The notes: a model not told the origin generated them from the sequence alone. A stretch of 64,000 bases of DNA from Gordonia polyisoprenivorans (GCF_017654315.1 NZ_CP072203.1:1550001-1614000), one strand, 5' to 3'. Counted from the first letter of the stretch, positions 25,285 to 34,807 are shown. Program-made: numbers and translations.

Positions 25285-26799
25285 ATGGACGACGACGGGC
25301 AACGATCCGAACCCGACGAGCCCAACGGCCAGGCCGCACCCACCAGGGAACCCAGCGTCGCCGACGCCGTCGTGCCGATGCTCGCACTGGCCGTGTTGAT
25401 CGCCGGATCGCTGGCGCTCTTCGGACTCGACGCACTTGACGGTCCGATCCAGGTTGCGCTGATATTCGCGTGTGCCGTCGCCGCACTCATCGCGCTGAAG
25501 AACGGCCATCCGTGGTCGCAGGTGCAGGTTGCCGGGCAGGGCGCGCTGTCATCGGTGAGTAGTGCCATCTTCATCCTGCTCGCCGTGGGTGCGTTGATCG
25601 GGACGTGGAATCTGTCCGGCACCATCCCAACCCTCGTCTACTACGGCATCCAGGTACTCGCCCCCGGATACTTCTACATCGCCACCGCCGTCATCTGCGG
25701 CATCGTCGCGATGTCCATCGGGAGTTCGTGGACCACCGTCGGCACGATCGGGGTCGGGCTGGTCGGCATCGCCACGTTGCTGGGTGTGTCGGCGGCGATC
25801 ACGGCCGGCGCCGTCATCTCCGGCGCCTACCTCGGTGACAAGCTGTCGCCGTTGTCGGAGACCACGATCCTCACCGCGCAGATGGTCAAGGTCGACCTCT
25901 ACACCCACATCCGCTCGCAGGCATGGTCGTCGCTGCCGGCTTTCAGGCTCGCGTGTGTGGTCTTCATGATCCTCGGGATCGCCGGACCAGCGGTCACCGC
26001 GACTCCCGGCGAGGAGGTCGAACTGGCCAAACTCGACCAGATCTACTGGATCAGCCCGGTGAATCTGATTCCGCTGTTGGTGCTCGTGGTGATGTCCGCG
26101 CGCAAGGTCCCCGCGTCGCTGGCTCTGCTGAGCGCGGCCCTGGTGGCCGGAGTGCTTGCGCCATTCACCCAGGCGTCGCTGGTTCGCGAGTTCGTCGGAG
26201 ACATCGGCGGGTCGCCGAACGTGGTTGTCGGTGCGATGCAGGCCATCTGGAAGGTGATGGCCAACGGACTCACTGTCAACACCGGAATCGCCGACATCGA
26301 CCGTCTGGTGTCGCGAGGCGGCATGGACAGCATGTTGTTCACGATCTGGCTCATCATCGGTGCGGTCACCTTCGGTGCGCTTCTCGAGCATTTCGGACTC
26401 ATCAATCGCCTCATCGTGCCCGCCATCGCCGCGGCTCGAACCCGTGGCCGCCTGTATCTGACGGTGTTCGCAACCGCATTCGGGCTGAATCTCGTCGCCG
26501 GGGATCAATACATCGCGCTCGTCCTGCCCAGCCGCATCTACCGCGCCGAGTTCGGCAGACGTGGGTTGGCACCGCAGAACCTCTCGCGATTGTGCGCCGA
26601 CAGCGCGACGGTGACCTCCCCGCTGGTGCCCTGGAACTCGTGCGGTGCATTCATGGGTGCGGTCCTCGGGGTTGCCACGCTGTCGTATCTCCCCTTCGCG
26701 TTGTTCTGCATCTTCAGCCCGCTGCTCAGCATCGTGTACGGCTTCACCGGATTCAAGATCGTCCACCAGCCCACCATCGGAACGGAGACCTCCGCGTGA
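25285..26799 (+). CDS. nhaC: NhaC-family Na+/H+ antiporter
   Basis: 504 residues from ATG 25285, chosen because CGGAGAGGG sits at 25271-25279. About twelve membrane segments. Family marks: AMSIGSSWTTVGTIGVG, SGAYLGDKLSPLSETTILTA, VFATAFGLNLVAGDQYIALVLPSRIYR, and SATVTSPLVPWNSCGAFMGAVLGV. Likely exchanges Na+ for H+, but NhaC relatives also include malate/lactate and amino-acid exchangers. Its stop overlaps the arcD GTG start, so it is the first gene of the nhaC-arcD-arcA operon. Confidence 0.88.
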   Translation: MDDDGQRSEPDEPNGQAAPTREPSVADAVVPMLALAVLIAGSLALFGLDALDGPIQVALIFACAVAALIALKNGHPWSQVQVAGQGALSSVSSAIFILLAVGALIGTWNLSGTIPTLVYYGIQVLAPGYFYIATAVICGIVAMSIGSSWTTVGTIGVGLVGIATLLGVSAAITAGAVISGAYLGDKLSPLSETTILTAQMVKVDLYTHIRSQAWSSLPAFRLACVVFMILGIAGPAVTATPGEEVELAKLDQIYWISPVNLIPLLVLVVMSARKVPASLALLSAALVAGVLAPFTQASLVREFVGDIGGSPNVVVGAMQAIWKVMANGLTVNTGIADIDRLVSRGGMDSMLFTIWLIIGAVTFGALLEHFGLINRLIVPAIAAARTRGRLYLTVFATAFGLNLVAGDQYIALVLPSRIYRAEFGRRGLAPQNLSRLCADSATVTSPLVPWNSCGAFMGAVLGVATLSYLPFALFCIFSPLLSIVYGFTGFKIVHQPTIGTETSA

Positions 26800-28298
26800 G
26801 CCAGAACGCAACCAGCGAGCAGAGCAGCAAGGTCAACCTGCCAACGCTGACGGCGATGGTCGTCGGTTCGATGGTCGGATCGGGGGTCTTCCTGCTGCCC
26901 CGCAGATTCGGCACCGAAACCGGGGTATTCGGCGCGATCATCGCGTGGGCCATTGCCGGAACCGGAATGCTGATGCTGGCGTTCTGTTTTCAGCGCCTTG
27001 CCACCCGCAAGCCGGAGCTCGACGCAGGGATCTACGCCTACGCCAAGGCCGGCTTCGGCAACTACGTCGGCTTCGCGTCGGCATTCGGCTTCTGGGCGTC
27101 GGCATGCGCAGGCAACTGCTCTTACTGGGTGCTCATCATGACGACAACCAGCGCGTTGTTCCCCGGGTTGGGAGACGGCACAACGGTTGCGGCCGTGCTC
27201 ATCTCGTCGGTGTGCGTCTGGTTGTTCTTTGTGCTCATCAGCCGTGGCGTGCAGCAGGCGGCAATCATCAACCGTATTGCTACCATCGCCAAGATCGTCC
27301 CGCTGGTGGTCTTCATCGTATTGGCGCTGATCATGTTCGACGCCGGTTACTTCGCCGACAACTTCTGGGGCGGAAACGGAATCGATGTCGGTTCGCTGTG
27401 GGACCAGGTCACCGGAACGATGCTGATCACGGTGTTCGTGTTCCTCGGAATCGAAGGCGCCAGCGTCTATTCGCGATTCGCCAGGAAGCGTGAAGATGTC
27501 GGAAAGGCAACCGTTTTCGGGTTTCTCGGGGTACTGGGGGTATTCGCGCTGGTGACGCTTGTCTCCTACGGCTCCATGCCGCAGGGTGAGTTGGCCTCGA
27601 TCGATCAGCCATCGGTGGCCTCGGTGCTCGCGCACCTGGTCGGGGAGTGGGGCTCGATCTTCATCCGCATCGGGGTCGTCGTGTCGGTGCTCGGCGCCTA
27701 TCTTGCGTGGACTCTGATGGCCGCCGAGATCTTGTTCATCCCCGCGCGCGCCAAGGACATGCCCGCTTTCCTCGGCCGCGAGAACAAGTCGGGTGCACCG
27801 ATCTTCGCGCTCGTTTTCGCCACCGGGCTGGTGCAGATCCTGTTGATCGTCGTGCTGTTCGTCGACGACGGGCTGGACTTCATGCTCGACCTGACCTCTG
27901 CGCTGGCGTTGCTGCCCTATCTGCTCGCCGCCGCATTCATGCTGAAACTGACCGTGACCCGCGAGACCTACGAGTCCGGGGGATCGCGGACCTCCGACAT
28001 GATCATCGCGTGTGTCGCGGTCGTCTACACGGCGTTCCTGGTGTGGGCGGCCGGCCTGGACAAACTCTTGTTGTCCTGCATTCTGTACGCGGTGGGAACC
28101 GTTCTGTACGTGCTCGCGCGACGCGAACAACGACTGCGGATCTTCACTCGTGTCGAGGCGATGGTCTTCGGGGTGGTCCTGGTGGGCGCAATCGGCGGGA
28201 TCATCTATCTGGCAACGGGTTCGGAGGACATCCACGAACACCCCGACCATGAGCGTCACGCGACCTACGTCGAGGGCGCCGACCAGCCCGCGCATTGA
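26796..28298 (+). CDS. arcD: Arginine/ornithine antiporter
   Basis: 500 residues from GTG 26796, overlapping the nhaC stop (GTGA). Twelve or more membrane segments of the APC superfamily, basic amino-acid antiporter branch: LTAMVVGSMVGSGVFLLPRRFG opens TM1 with the Gly-rich loop, then AWAIAGTGMLMLAFCFQRLA, and VFVFLGIEGASVYSRFARKREDVGKATVFGFLG near residue 215. The C-terminus is His-rich and polar (DIHEHPDHERHA). Supplies arginine for ArcA and exports product. Together with arcA it points to an arginine-deiminase route. Confidence 0.9.
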   Translation: MSQNATSEQSSKVNLPTLTAMVVGSMVGSGVFLLPRRFGTETGVFGAIIAWAIAGTGMLMLAFCFQRLATRKPELDAGIYAYAKAGFGNYVGFASAFGFWASACAGNCSYWVLIMTTTSALFPGLGDGTTVAAVLISSVCVWLFFVLISRGVQQAAIINRIATIAKIVPLVVFIVLALIMFDAGYFADNFWGGNGIDVGSLWDQVTGTMLITVFVFLGIEGASVYSRFARKREDVGKATVFGFLGVLGVFALVTLVSYGSMPQGELASIDQPSVASVLAHLVGEWGSIFIRIGVVVSVLGAYLAWTLMAAEILFIPARAKDMPAFLGRENKSGAPIFALVFATGLVQILLIVVLFVDDGLDFMLDLTSALALLPYLLAAAFMLKLTVTRETYESGGSRTSDMIIACVAVVYTAFLVWAAGLDKLLLSCILYAVGTVLYVLARREQRLRIFTRVEAMVFGVVLVGAIGGIIYLATGSEDIHEHPDHERHATYVEGADQPAH

Positions 28299-28361
28299 CG
28301 CCGCCCGGATCGGCGTCGTCCCCGATTGTCCCGATTCTGCTGTGAGAAAGGAATTGTTCCG

Positions 28362-29609
28362 ATGGCCAACGCTTCTGCTGCCTATGGTGTTCACTCCGAG
28401 GTGGGGCGCCTGCACAAGGTCCTGGTGTGCGCCCCTGGGCTTGCCCACGAACGCTTGACCCCCACCAACGCCGACGACCTGCTCTTCGACGACGTGCTGT
28501 GGGTGCAGAATGCCAAGCGCGACCACTTCGACTTCATGACGAAGATGCGTGACCGGGGTGTCGAGGTGGTCGAACTGCATAATCTGTTGGCCGAGACGAT
28601 GGAGGACCACGCCGCGCGCGCGTGGTTGCTGGACCGCAAGATCGTCGCCAACGAGGTCGGTCTCGGACTCGTGGCACAGACTCGCGGCTATCTCGACGAA
28701 CTACCCGCCAGGGAGCTGGCGGTTCTGCTGATCGGCGGGATGTCGACCCGGGACCTGCCGTCGGACCTGCGCTCGGACTACATTGCACTGGCGCGTGAGG
28801 AGACCGGTCCCGCCGAGTATCTGATGCCGCCACTGCCCAACACGCTCTATACCCGTGACACCACGTGCTGGATCTACGGCGGCGTTACCCTGAACCCGCT
28901 GTACTGGCCTGCGCGCCATGACGAGACGCTGCTGATGAAGGCCATCTACCGGTTCCATCCCGACTTCGTCGGCGCAACCGTGTGGTGGGGTGACCCGGAG
29001 AAGTACTGGGGCGCAGCGACGATCGAGGGTGGTGATGTTCTCGTCCCGGGCAACGGCGTGGTGCTCATCGGTATGAGCGAACGCACCTCGCGGCAGGCGG
29101 TCACCCAGGTTGCCGCGGAGTTGTTCGCCAATGGCGCTGCCGAGAAGGTCATCGTCGCCGGGATGCCCAAGTTGCGGGCCGCGATGCACCTCGACACGGT
29201 GTTCACCTTCGCCGATCGTGACGTGGTGAGTGTGTACCCGAAGATCGTGAACTCCATCGATACGTTCACGTTGCGGCCCAACGATTCCGGCATCGGCATC
29301 GATGTCACCACCGAGGACCGGCCGTTCGTGGAGGTGGTCGAGAAGGCACTGGGGTTGGACCGGTTGCGCGTGGTGGAGGCCGGAGGTACGGAGTACGCGT
29401 CCGAACGGCAACAATGGGATTCGGGTAACAACCTCGTCGCCGTCGAGCCGGGAGTCGTGTTCGCCTACGACCGCAACACCCATACCAACGCGCTGCTGCG
29501 CAAGGAGGGCGTCGAGGTGATCACCATCGTCGGTGCCGAACTCGGACGTGGACGCGGCGGTGGGCATTGCATGACCTGCCCGATCATCCGGGATCCGTTG
29601 CCCGCCTGA
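28362..29609 (+). CDS. arcA: Arginine deiminase
   Basis: 415 residues, ATG 28362 with AGAAAGGAA about 8 bases upstream. Hydrolyses arginine to citrulline and ammonia, which neutralises acid. Catalytic Cys403 is in GGGHCMTCP at the C-terminus. Other conserved parts are [49 protein letters not shown] and [24 protein letters not shown]. Lies 63 bases after arcD. No ornithine carbamoyltransferase or carbamate kinase gene is present here, so citrulline may be used in other ways. Confidence 0.95.
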   Translation: MANASAAYGVHSEVGRLHKVLVCAPGLAHERLTPTNADDLLFDDVLWVQNAKRDHFDFMTKMRDRGVEVVELHNLLAETMEDHAARAWLLDRKIVANEVGLGLVAQTRGYLDELPARELAVLLIGGMSTRDLPSDLRSDYIALAREETGPAEYLMPPLPNTLYTRDTTCWIYGGVTLNPLYWPARHDETLLMKAIYRFHPDFVGATVWWGDPEKYWGAATIEGGDVLVPGNGVVLIGMSERTSRQAVTQVAAELFANGAAEKVIVAGMPKLRAAMHLDTVFTFADRDVVSVYPKIVNSIDTFTLRPNDSGIGIDVTTEDRPFVEVVEKALGLDRLRVVEAGGTEYASERQQWDSGNNLVAVEPGVVFAYDRNTHTNALLRKEGVEVITIVGAELGRGRGGGHCMTCPIIRDPLPA

Positions 29610-29611
29610 GA

Positions 29612-30259
29612 TCAGCGGTCGGCGTCGGCGGAGGATTCGCGGGGGATGAATCCGTCGGCGACGCCGGCCGCGTACAGCTCGGACTTGGTCCGCGCGTGCA
29701 GCCCGGCCCGGTCATACTTGGCCCGGACACGATCGATGTACTGCTTCGCCGTACTCGGCGCCACCCCCATGCGGCGGGCGACACTGTCGAGTTTGAGCCC
29801 GCAGGCATAGAGCTGCAGTGCACGAACCTCCTGGTCGGACAGCGCAGGACGGTCGGAGGCGGTGTCGTCGATGAACGCCCGGGCCAGCAGCGGGCTCGTC
29901 GCCGGCTCGCCCCGACAGGCCGCGCGCACCGCGGCGAGCAGATCCACGATGCCTTCGTTCTTGCCCACCACGCCGCACACGCCGGGCGCCACCAGGCGAC
30001 GTACGTGTCGGGGACTGCCGAGCGCGGAGACAACCAGGACCGGGGTTCCCGCGGCGATGATCCGGGCGACGCTGTCGGCGTCGACCAGGCCGGCCGGTCC
30101 GAGATCCAGGTCGACGATCACCAGGTCAAGGTCAGTGCGTTCGATGACGTCATCGAGACTGTCTGTGCTGCAGACGATCTCGTGGCCCTCTCGCGAGAGC
30201 TGAGCGGCCATCGATTCACGGACGAGTTCGTGGTCGTCGACCAGGGCCATCACCGGCAT
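29612..30259 (-). CDS. Response regulator, receiver plus LuxR-type HTH
   Basis: 215 residues from ATG 30259 (MPVMALVDDHELV); the frame continues 9 codons upstream without a good start. Receiver domain: acidic pair DDH, phosphoacceptor in LVIVDLDLG near residue 46, and LVVSALG for the Thr/Ser position. The C-terminal LuxR-type HTH is LSDQEVRALQLYACGLKLDSVARRMGVAPSTAKQYIDRVRAKY (~140-185). It starts next to the end of the kinase frame at 30261 and so forms an operon. It is convergent with arcA, 2 bases between stops. Confidence 0.9.
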   Translation of the reverse strand: MPVMALVDDHELVRESMAAQLSREGHEIVCSTDSLDDVIERTDLDLVIVDLDLGPAGLVDADSVARIIAAGTPVLVVSALGSPRHVRRLVAPGVCGVVGKNEGIVDLLAAVRAACRGEPATSPLLARAFIDDTASDRPALSDQEVRALQLYACGLKLDSVARRMGVAPSTAKQYIDRVRAKYDRAGLHARTKSELYAAGVADGFIPRESSADADR

Positions 30260-30260
30260 C

Positions 30261-30551
30261 TCACACCCGCTGTTCCAGAACACCATCGGGGACGCCGGGT
30301 GCGACGACGGTCAGGCTCGGGCCGTCCTCATCGTCGAAGAAGCCCATCGACACCGCATCGTGCGGTGCCGACTCGATGATCACCCGCGCCACGACCTCCC
30401 GAGCCCGTGCGGCGGTGCGTTCGTCCACATCAGCGGCGGCGATGATCGACAGGCGCACCTCGTGCGGACGGGCGATCGCGATGAGATCCACCAGAAGCCG
30501 CGTCAGAATCGGTGCGGCGGTGGGTAATCCGGCGATGCAGCGCAGGTACCC
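30261..30551 (-). pseudogene. In-frame continuation of the kinase after a TAA stop
   Basis: The frame of the upstream kinase continues beyond its TAA (30552-30554) for 96 codons without another stop: GYLRCIAGLP, then LTRLLVDLIAIARPHEVRLSI, then AREVVARVIIESAPHDAVSMGFFDDEDGPSLTVVAPG. The last part looks like a worn ATPase (HATPase_c) end with alternating beta residues. A 76-residue product could start from GTG 30491, but the simpler view is that one TAA removed the last part of a two-module kinase. It could also be a real split gene. Confidence 0.55.
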
Positions 30552-32357
30552 TTATTCGCGCTCGGCGTCGGCCCGGACGCTCGCGTGCTCGGTGGCAGCG
30601 GGGTCGGCGGCGATCCGGCGCAGGAGTGCGGCGGCGGCGATCAGCGTGTCACCCACACCGTCGGCGCGCAACGCCTCGGTGGCCGCCGCCTGATCACGGG
30701 CCATGCGGATGGACCGCATTCGCATCTGCCGGTGGTCGATGGCCCGTGACATGGTCACCAGGCGGTGGCGGAGCCAGACGACGGCAGCCACGACCAGCAC
30801 GTCGGCGACGAGCAGCACCGGCGCGGAGGATGCACAGCCCTGTGGCCCGAGAAGGGTGAGGAGCGTGGTCGCGGCGACGACCATCGCGATGACCGGTCCG
30901 ACGACGCGAACGCGCCCGTCCACCAGGATCACCACCACGCACAGGGTCGCCGCGGCGTCGCCGGACCAGCCGACGATCGACGTGGTACCGCAGGTGGTGG
31001 GCATGCCGTTCGTGCCGACGAGAACAGCTGAGGCGGTCACCGTTGCGCCAATGATCGCCAGGACCGGTGATGACAGTCGACCGGACCGTGCCGCGGTGCC
31101 GATGACCGCGACCAGACATGCCGCGGTGAGTGTCCAGACGAGGATCGCGGTCGACACCGCGCCCGGCGGGGTGCCGCGGCGGTCGACGACGAACGTGATG
31201 ATCGAGATCAGGGCGAACTGCGTGAGCATGATGGCCGATACCGAAGCGGCAAGAGGTCCGGTGCTCGCGACGAGAGTGCCGGCCTGTGAGCCCGGCCGAT
31301 CGACCTCGGGGGTGATCGTGACCGAGGTGCCGGTGCCGGCGCGGGTGTTCACCGTGATCGCGACGCCGGTGTGGGCGGCGCGTGCGTCCATCGATGTGCG
31401 AAGCGCCCGGGGGTCTGCGCAGCCCACACCGTCGTCGTCGACGTGCACCGCGGTCGAATCGGGTGTCGACCACACGCGGGCCACAGGCACCTGTGCGTGT
31501 TTGGCGACGTTGGTGAGCGCCTCGCGGATCAGTGCGAGAATCTCCGAGCGGCGCGACGGTGGTTGACCGGCGAGGAATGCGTCGACGGGGGCCCGGTCGG
31601 CGATCAGCACCCGCACGCCAAGGGCCGCGGCGTCCTCGCGGCCCGTGAGGCGTCCTCGCGCGATGGCTCCCAACGTGTTGATGACCGTGTCGTGGAGAAG
31701 CCGTGAACGCCGGGCCGCGAGCCGGGTCTCGTCGAGTGCGCGGTCGGCGTCGAGGCCGGCGCGCGCGGCGCGGTCGGAGAGCAGGGCCACCCGCCGCAGC
31801 GACGCGGCGATCACCGCGGCGGCCGCGGCGCCACACAACGCGTAGACGGGTGTCGCGAGCTGATACCTCAGAACCGTTGTGGTTGCGGGTAGCAGCGCCG
31901 CGGTGCAGGCCGTCGCCGCCAGAGTGGTCGCTGCCGCAGCTGCCAGTGCTCGACGAGCAGGCAAGACGAGAGCGGCGCCGATGCCGAACATGATGCACGC
32001 GTCGACCACAGCGCGAAGGTGTGCGGTGTCGGGAACCGTGGTGGTGGCTGCGATCGCCACCACCAACCCCATCCAGCTCAGCAGGGCGGCGCCGGGACGC
32101 GCGTGCCCTCGTATCGCGAGAACACCCACCACGAGATGAATCGCGTAGCCGCACCACAGTCCGACGTGATCGTCGGCACCGTGCCGGATGGACAAGGGGA
32201 CGAGTGGGGCCGCAACGGCCATGCCCAGCGCGAGACGGATGAGGGCCGAGTCGACCCCTGCGGCCATCGAGGTCGTGCGGTGGGGGTCGGCACGGCGCCA
32301 GATGACGTCCCGGAGCGGCCCGGCCGCCCGCGTGTCGACCGCTCCACCGCTGCGCAC
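30552..32357 (-). CDS. Sensor histidine kinase with a second membrane module
   Basis: 601 residues from GTG 32357 (ATG 32267 is an alternative). Residues 35-190 hold about five membrane helices. Then come a HisKA_3-type H box (SRLLHDTVINTLGAIARG) with His222, an N box REALTNVAKHAQ near 275 and a G box VDDDGVGCADP plus AGTGTSVTI. After the kinase core there are again about five membrane helices (355-490), a coiled linker (HRQMRMRSIRMARDQAAAT), and a helical end (DGVGDTLIAAAALLRRIAADP) that looks like a second, degenerate dimerisation module. The TAA at 30552-30554 stops it before the matching ATPase part. Partner of the response regulator at 29612. Signal unknown. Confidence 0.75.
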   Translation of the reverse strand: MRSGGAVDTRAAGPLRDVIWRRADPHRTTSMAAGVDSALIRLALGMAVAAPLVPLSIRHGADDHVGLWCGYAIHLVVGVLAIRGHARPGAALLSWMGLVVAIAATTTVPDTAHLRAVVDACIMFGIGAALVLPARRALAAAAATTLAATACTAALLPATTTVLRYQLATPVYALCGAAAAAVIAASLRRVALLSDRAARAGLDADRALDETRLAARRSRLLHDTVINTLGAIARGRLTGREDAAALGVRVLIADRAPVDAFLAGQPPSRRSEILALIREALTNVAKHAQVPVARVWSTPDSTAVHVDDDGVGCADPRALRTSMDARAAHTGVAITVNTRAGTGTSVTITPEVDRPGSQAGTLVASTGPLAASVSAIMLTQFALISIITFVVDRRGTPPGAVSTAILVWTLTAACLVAVIGTAARSGRLSSPVLAIIGATVTASAVLVGTNGMPTTCGTTSIVGWSGDAAATLCVVVILVDGRVRVVGPVIAMVVAATTLLTLLGPQGCASSAPVLLVADVLVVAAVVWLRHRLVTMSRAIDHRQMRMRSIRMARDQAAATEALRADGVGDTLIAAAALLRRIAADPAATEHASVRADAERE

Positions 32358-32402
32358 GTGATCATTATGCGGGGCAGGCCCCGCCGACGCCCGGGACTTT
32401 GG

Positions 32403-33839
32403 TCATATGTTCATATACGGCGAGACGGTGCTCCCGTGCTCGTTGACCCGCAGACGCGTGCCCAGCGAGGGGAAGGCACGTTGTGCGCAGTGTTGGCGCT
32501 CGCACACACGGCATCCGGCGCCGATCGGGGTGATCCGCGCTTGCGGGCCGATCTCGAGCCCGTCGGAGTAGATGACGCGCGCAGCATGTCGTAGCTCGCA
32601 CCCCATGCCGATCGCGAAGGTCTTACCGGGTTGGCCGAAGCGTGCCGCCCGGCGCTCCACGGTCCGCGCGATCCAGAAATACTCACGGCCGTCGGGCATC
32701 TCGGCGATCTGGGTGAGGATCTTGCCCGGTGATCCGAACGTCTCGTACACATTCCACAGCGGGCAGGTGCCCCCGGAGGAGGAGAAGTGGAATCCGGTGG
32801 CGGACTGGCGTTTCGACATGTTTCCGGCCCGGTCGACGCGCACGAACGACCACGGGATGCCCCGCAGATTGGGTCGCTGCAACGTCGAGAGCCGGTGACA
32901 GATCGTCTCGTAGGAGACCGCGTAGAACGCCGAGAGCCGTTCGATGTCGTACCGGAAATCCTCGGCCGCACCGTGGAACTGGCTGTAGGGCAACAGGGTT
33001 GAGGCCGCGAAGTAGTTGGCCAAGCCGTACCGGCCCAGCGAGCGGGCCTCGTCGCTGGTGAAGGTGCCGGCCTCGACGAGCTCGTCGATGAGATCACCGA
33101 ATTCGAGCAGCGCCAATTCGGTCGCGAGCTTGAAGGCGCGCTGCCCCGACGACAGCGCTGCCGACACCTCCAGTCGGCGGGTGTCCGGGTCGAACCGGTG
33201 CAGCACATAGTCACCCAGGTCCACGCGGCGGACGACGGTGACCCCGTGACGCTTCTCCAGGCGATCGATGATCTCGCGGCGCACATCACCGGAGTGCATG
33301 CGCATCCGGGTGGTCATCTCCTCTGCGGCGACGTCGAGTTCGTGAATGTAGTTGCGGCGCTGGTAGAAGTAGTCGCGCACCTCCTCGTGTGGTGCGGTGA
33401 TCGCGCCACGCATCGATCCGTCGCCGCGCTCGTCGGTCGCCGCGGCGAGCTGATCGGAGGAATTTCGGTAGCGCCGATACAGCGTGACCATCGCGTTCGC
33501 GATGTCGGGGTGTCCGGCGACCATCGCGCTGATCTCCTGCGGATCGAGCGCGGTGTCGGTGGCCTCGACATCGTCGTCGAGCAGCACCTCCCGCAGCTCG
33601 GCGACGAGGCGGACGTCGTCCTGGGAGTCGAAGAATCCGGCGTCGACGCCGAAGGTCTCGGTGATCCGGGCGAGCACCTTGGCGGTGAGTGGCCGCGCAT
33701 CGTGCTCGATCTGGTTGAGATAGGACGGGGAGATCTCGAGGGTCTGGGCCAGCGCGACCTGCGAGAGGCCGCGCTCGGAACGCAGTTGGCGCAGGCGTGA
33801 ACCTACGTAGGTTCGCGCACCCGCATAGGTCTTGGTCAC
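32403..33839 (-). CDS. ramB: Transcriptional regulator RamB
   Basis: 478 residues (about 474 in M. tuberculosis Rv0465c). XRE-type HTH at residues 12-66 (RLRQLRSERGLSQVALAQTLEISPSYLNQIEH), a central short-chain fatty-acid regulator region (LEVSAALSSGQRAFKLATELALLEF), and a C-terminal Cys cluster GAGCRVCERQHCAQRAFPS. RamB controls acetate and glyoxylate genes, mainly aceA, in corynebacteria and mycobacteria. GTG 33839 follows AGCGGAGGTGTGCG. Upstream and divergent are a lipoprotein and then aceA, whose leader holds RamB-like boxes. Confidence 0.95.
   Translation of the reverse strand: MTKTYAGARTYVGSRLRQLRSERGLSQVALAQTLEISPSYLNQIEHDARPLTAKVLARITETFGVDAGFFDSQDDVRLVAELREVLLDDDVEATDTALDPQEISAMVAGHPDIANAMVTLYRRYRNSSDQLAAATDERGDGSMRGAITAPHEEVRDYFYQRRNYIHELDVAAEEMTTRMRMHSGDVRREIIDRLEKRHGVTVVRRVDLGDYVLHRFDPDTRRLEVSAALSSGQRAFKLATELALLEFGDLIDELVEAGTFTSDEARSLGRYGLANYFAASTLLPYSQFHGAAEDFRYDIERLSAFYAVSYETICHRLSTLQRPNLRGIPWSFVRVDRAGNMSKRQSATGFHFSSSGGTCPLWNVYETFGSPGKILTQIAEMPDGREYFWIARTVERRAARFGQPGKTFAIGMGCELRHAARVIYSDGLEIGPQARITPIGAGCRVCERQHCAQRAFPSLGTRLRVNEHGSTVSPYMNI
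33799..33814. repeat. 16-bp perfect palindrome inside the start of ramB
   Basis: GAACCTACGTAGGTTC is self-complementary and spans codons 9-14 of ramB, 25-41 bases after the start codon. It might be an autoregulatory site, but it is not the known RamB motif. Confidence 0.5.
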
Positions 33840-33929
33840 CGCACACCTCCGCTGCTCACCATCGCCGGGACCCCCGGCCGATGCGCCCGATCCCGGGGGA
33901 GTCGATGAGCTTCAGGGTACGGTGACGGC

Positions 33930-34730
33930 GTGCGGGTAGGGCGCGCTCATCGGCGCAGGGGGAGGATGGCGGGGCCGGCGGCGGTGTTGCTGGGCCTCGT
34001 CGCGACGGTGACCGTGGCGTGTGGGCATGCGCCGACGACCGTCCCCGATCTGGCGGCCGTACCTGCCGACCTGCTGCTCGACCCGTCGACGTTGCCGGTC
34101 GGATTCACCGCCACCGAGTTGTCGGTGTCCCAGCTCGTCGACGCCAACTCCACGCAACTCAAGGCGGCCGACGCCACCGAGGTCACTCCGCAGCAGTGCC
34201 GGCCCACCGCCGATGCGAAGCTCAATCCGACCCTGACCGAGGCGAATTCGGCGGTGCTGGCCGCGCAGGCCTCCTTCGGGGGGCTCGTCGAGCTGGTGAC
34301 CAACGAGATGCGTGACATCGGCGCCGACGTGGCCGCCATGACCGGTGCCTGTGCGCGCACGCAGACGATGATCACGACGGGCAATCTCGCCGGGACGGGC
34401 ATCGTCACCGTGCATTCCGAGATGGCCGCACCCGAACTCGGCAAGGACGTCGAGAAGGTCGAACAGATGCTGCTCGTGAAGTCGGCGACCACGACCACCT
34501 TGGCGGATCGGTCGGTCCGTACCCGTATCGACTACGTGGGCTACGCGATCGTCGCCCGCCCGGGCGGGGCCGCTCCGGTCTCGGTGAGTCTCACGGTGTC
34601 CGGTGACCCGACCGATGCCGTCGCGCCACCCGCAGCGCCACCCGCCGCCCAGCCCCCGCTCGCCGAACAGGACTTCGTGACGCTGTTCGGCAGTGCGCTG
34701 TCGGTGGCCACGGCGGGCCGTAAGAGCTGA
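33930..34730 (+). CDS. Lipoprotein, function unknown
   Basis: 266 residues from GTG 33930. The signal peptide has an Arg-rich head (RAHRRRGR) and a lipobox VTVACG, so Cys lies near residue 31. The mature part opens with LLLDPSTLPVGFTATELSVSQLV, close in style to the lipoprotein at 17640-18401 (DLPAGFTLTPLP). Two Cys, PQQCRPTADA and TGACARTQTM, may form a disulfide. It ends with a Pro/Ala stretch (PPAAPPAAQPP). ATG 33966 has GGGGGAGG too close to be a good alternative. Between ramB and aceA, divergent from ramB by 90 bases. Role unknown. Confidence 0.75.
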   Translation: MRVGRAHRRRGRMAGPAAVLLGLVATVTVACGHAPTTVPDLAAVPADLLLDPSTLPVGFTATELSVSQLVDANSTQLKAADATEVTPQQCRPTADAKLNPTLTEANSAVLAAQASFGGLVELVTNEMRDIGADVAAMTGACARTQTMITTGNLAGTGIVTVHSEMAAPELGKDVEKVEQMLLVKSATTTTLADRSVRTRIDYVGYAIVARPGGAAPVSVSLTVSGDPTDAVAPPAAPPAAQPPLAEQDFVTLFGSALSVATAGRKS

Positions 34731-34789
34731 CGACGGCGTCGCGCCGGGGCGTTCTGCGGTATCCCGCCGGCGAGAGCCTTTTCGATTTC

Positions 34790-34807
34790 GTGTGAAGGTC
34801 GTCACAC
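34790..34807. promoter_or_regulatory. CRP/GlxR-type site upstream of aceA
   Basis: GTGTGA-AGGTCG-TCACAC is a perfect match to the CRP consensus TGTGA-N6-TCACA, with a further pairing base on each side. CRP (M. tuberculosis) and GlxR (Corynebacterium) use such sites and GlxR controls aceA in Corynebacterium. It is 418 bases before the aceA start. Confidence 0.75.

Noticed and set aside
26538..28610. 690-residue minus-strand frame antisense to arcD
   Set aside because: arcD and arcA are well supported; this frame is rich in His, Asp and Gln, as expected from the reverse of membrane-protein codons.
30261..30491. Independent 76-residue gene between regulator and kinase
   Set aside because: It is in the same frame as the kinase and follows its stop directly, so a kinase remnant is more likely, though separate translation cannot be excluded.
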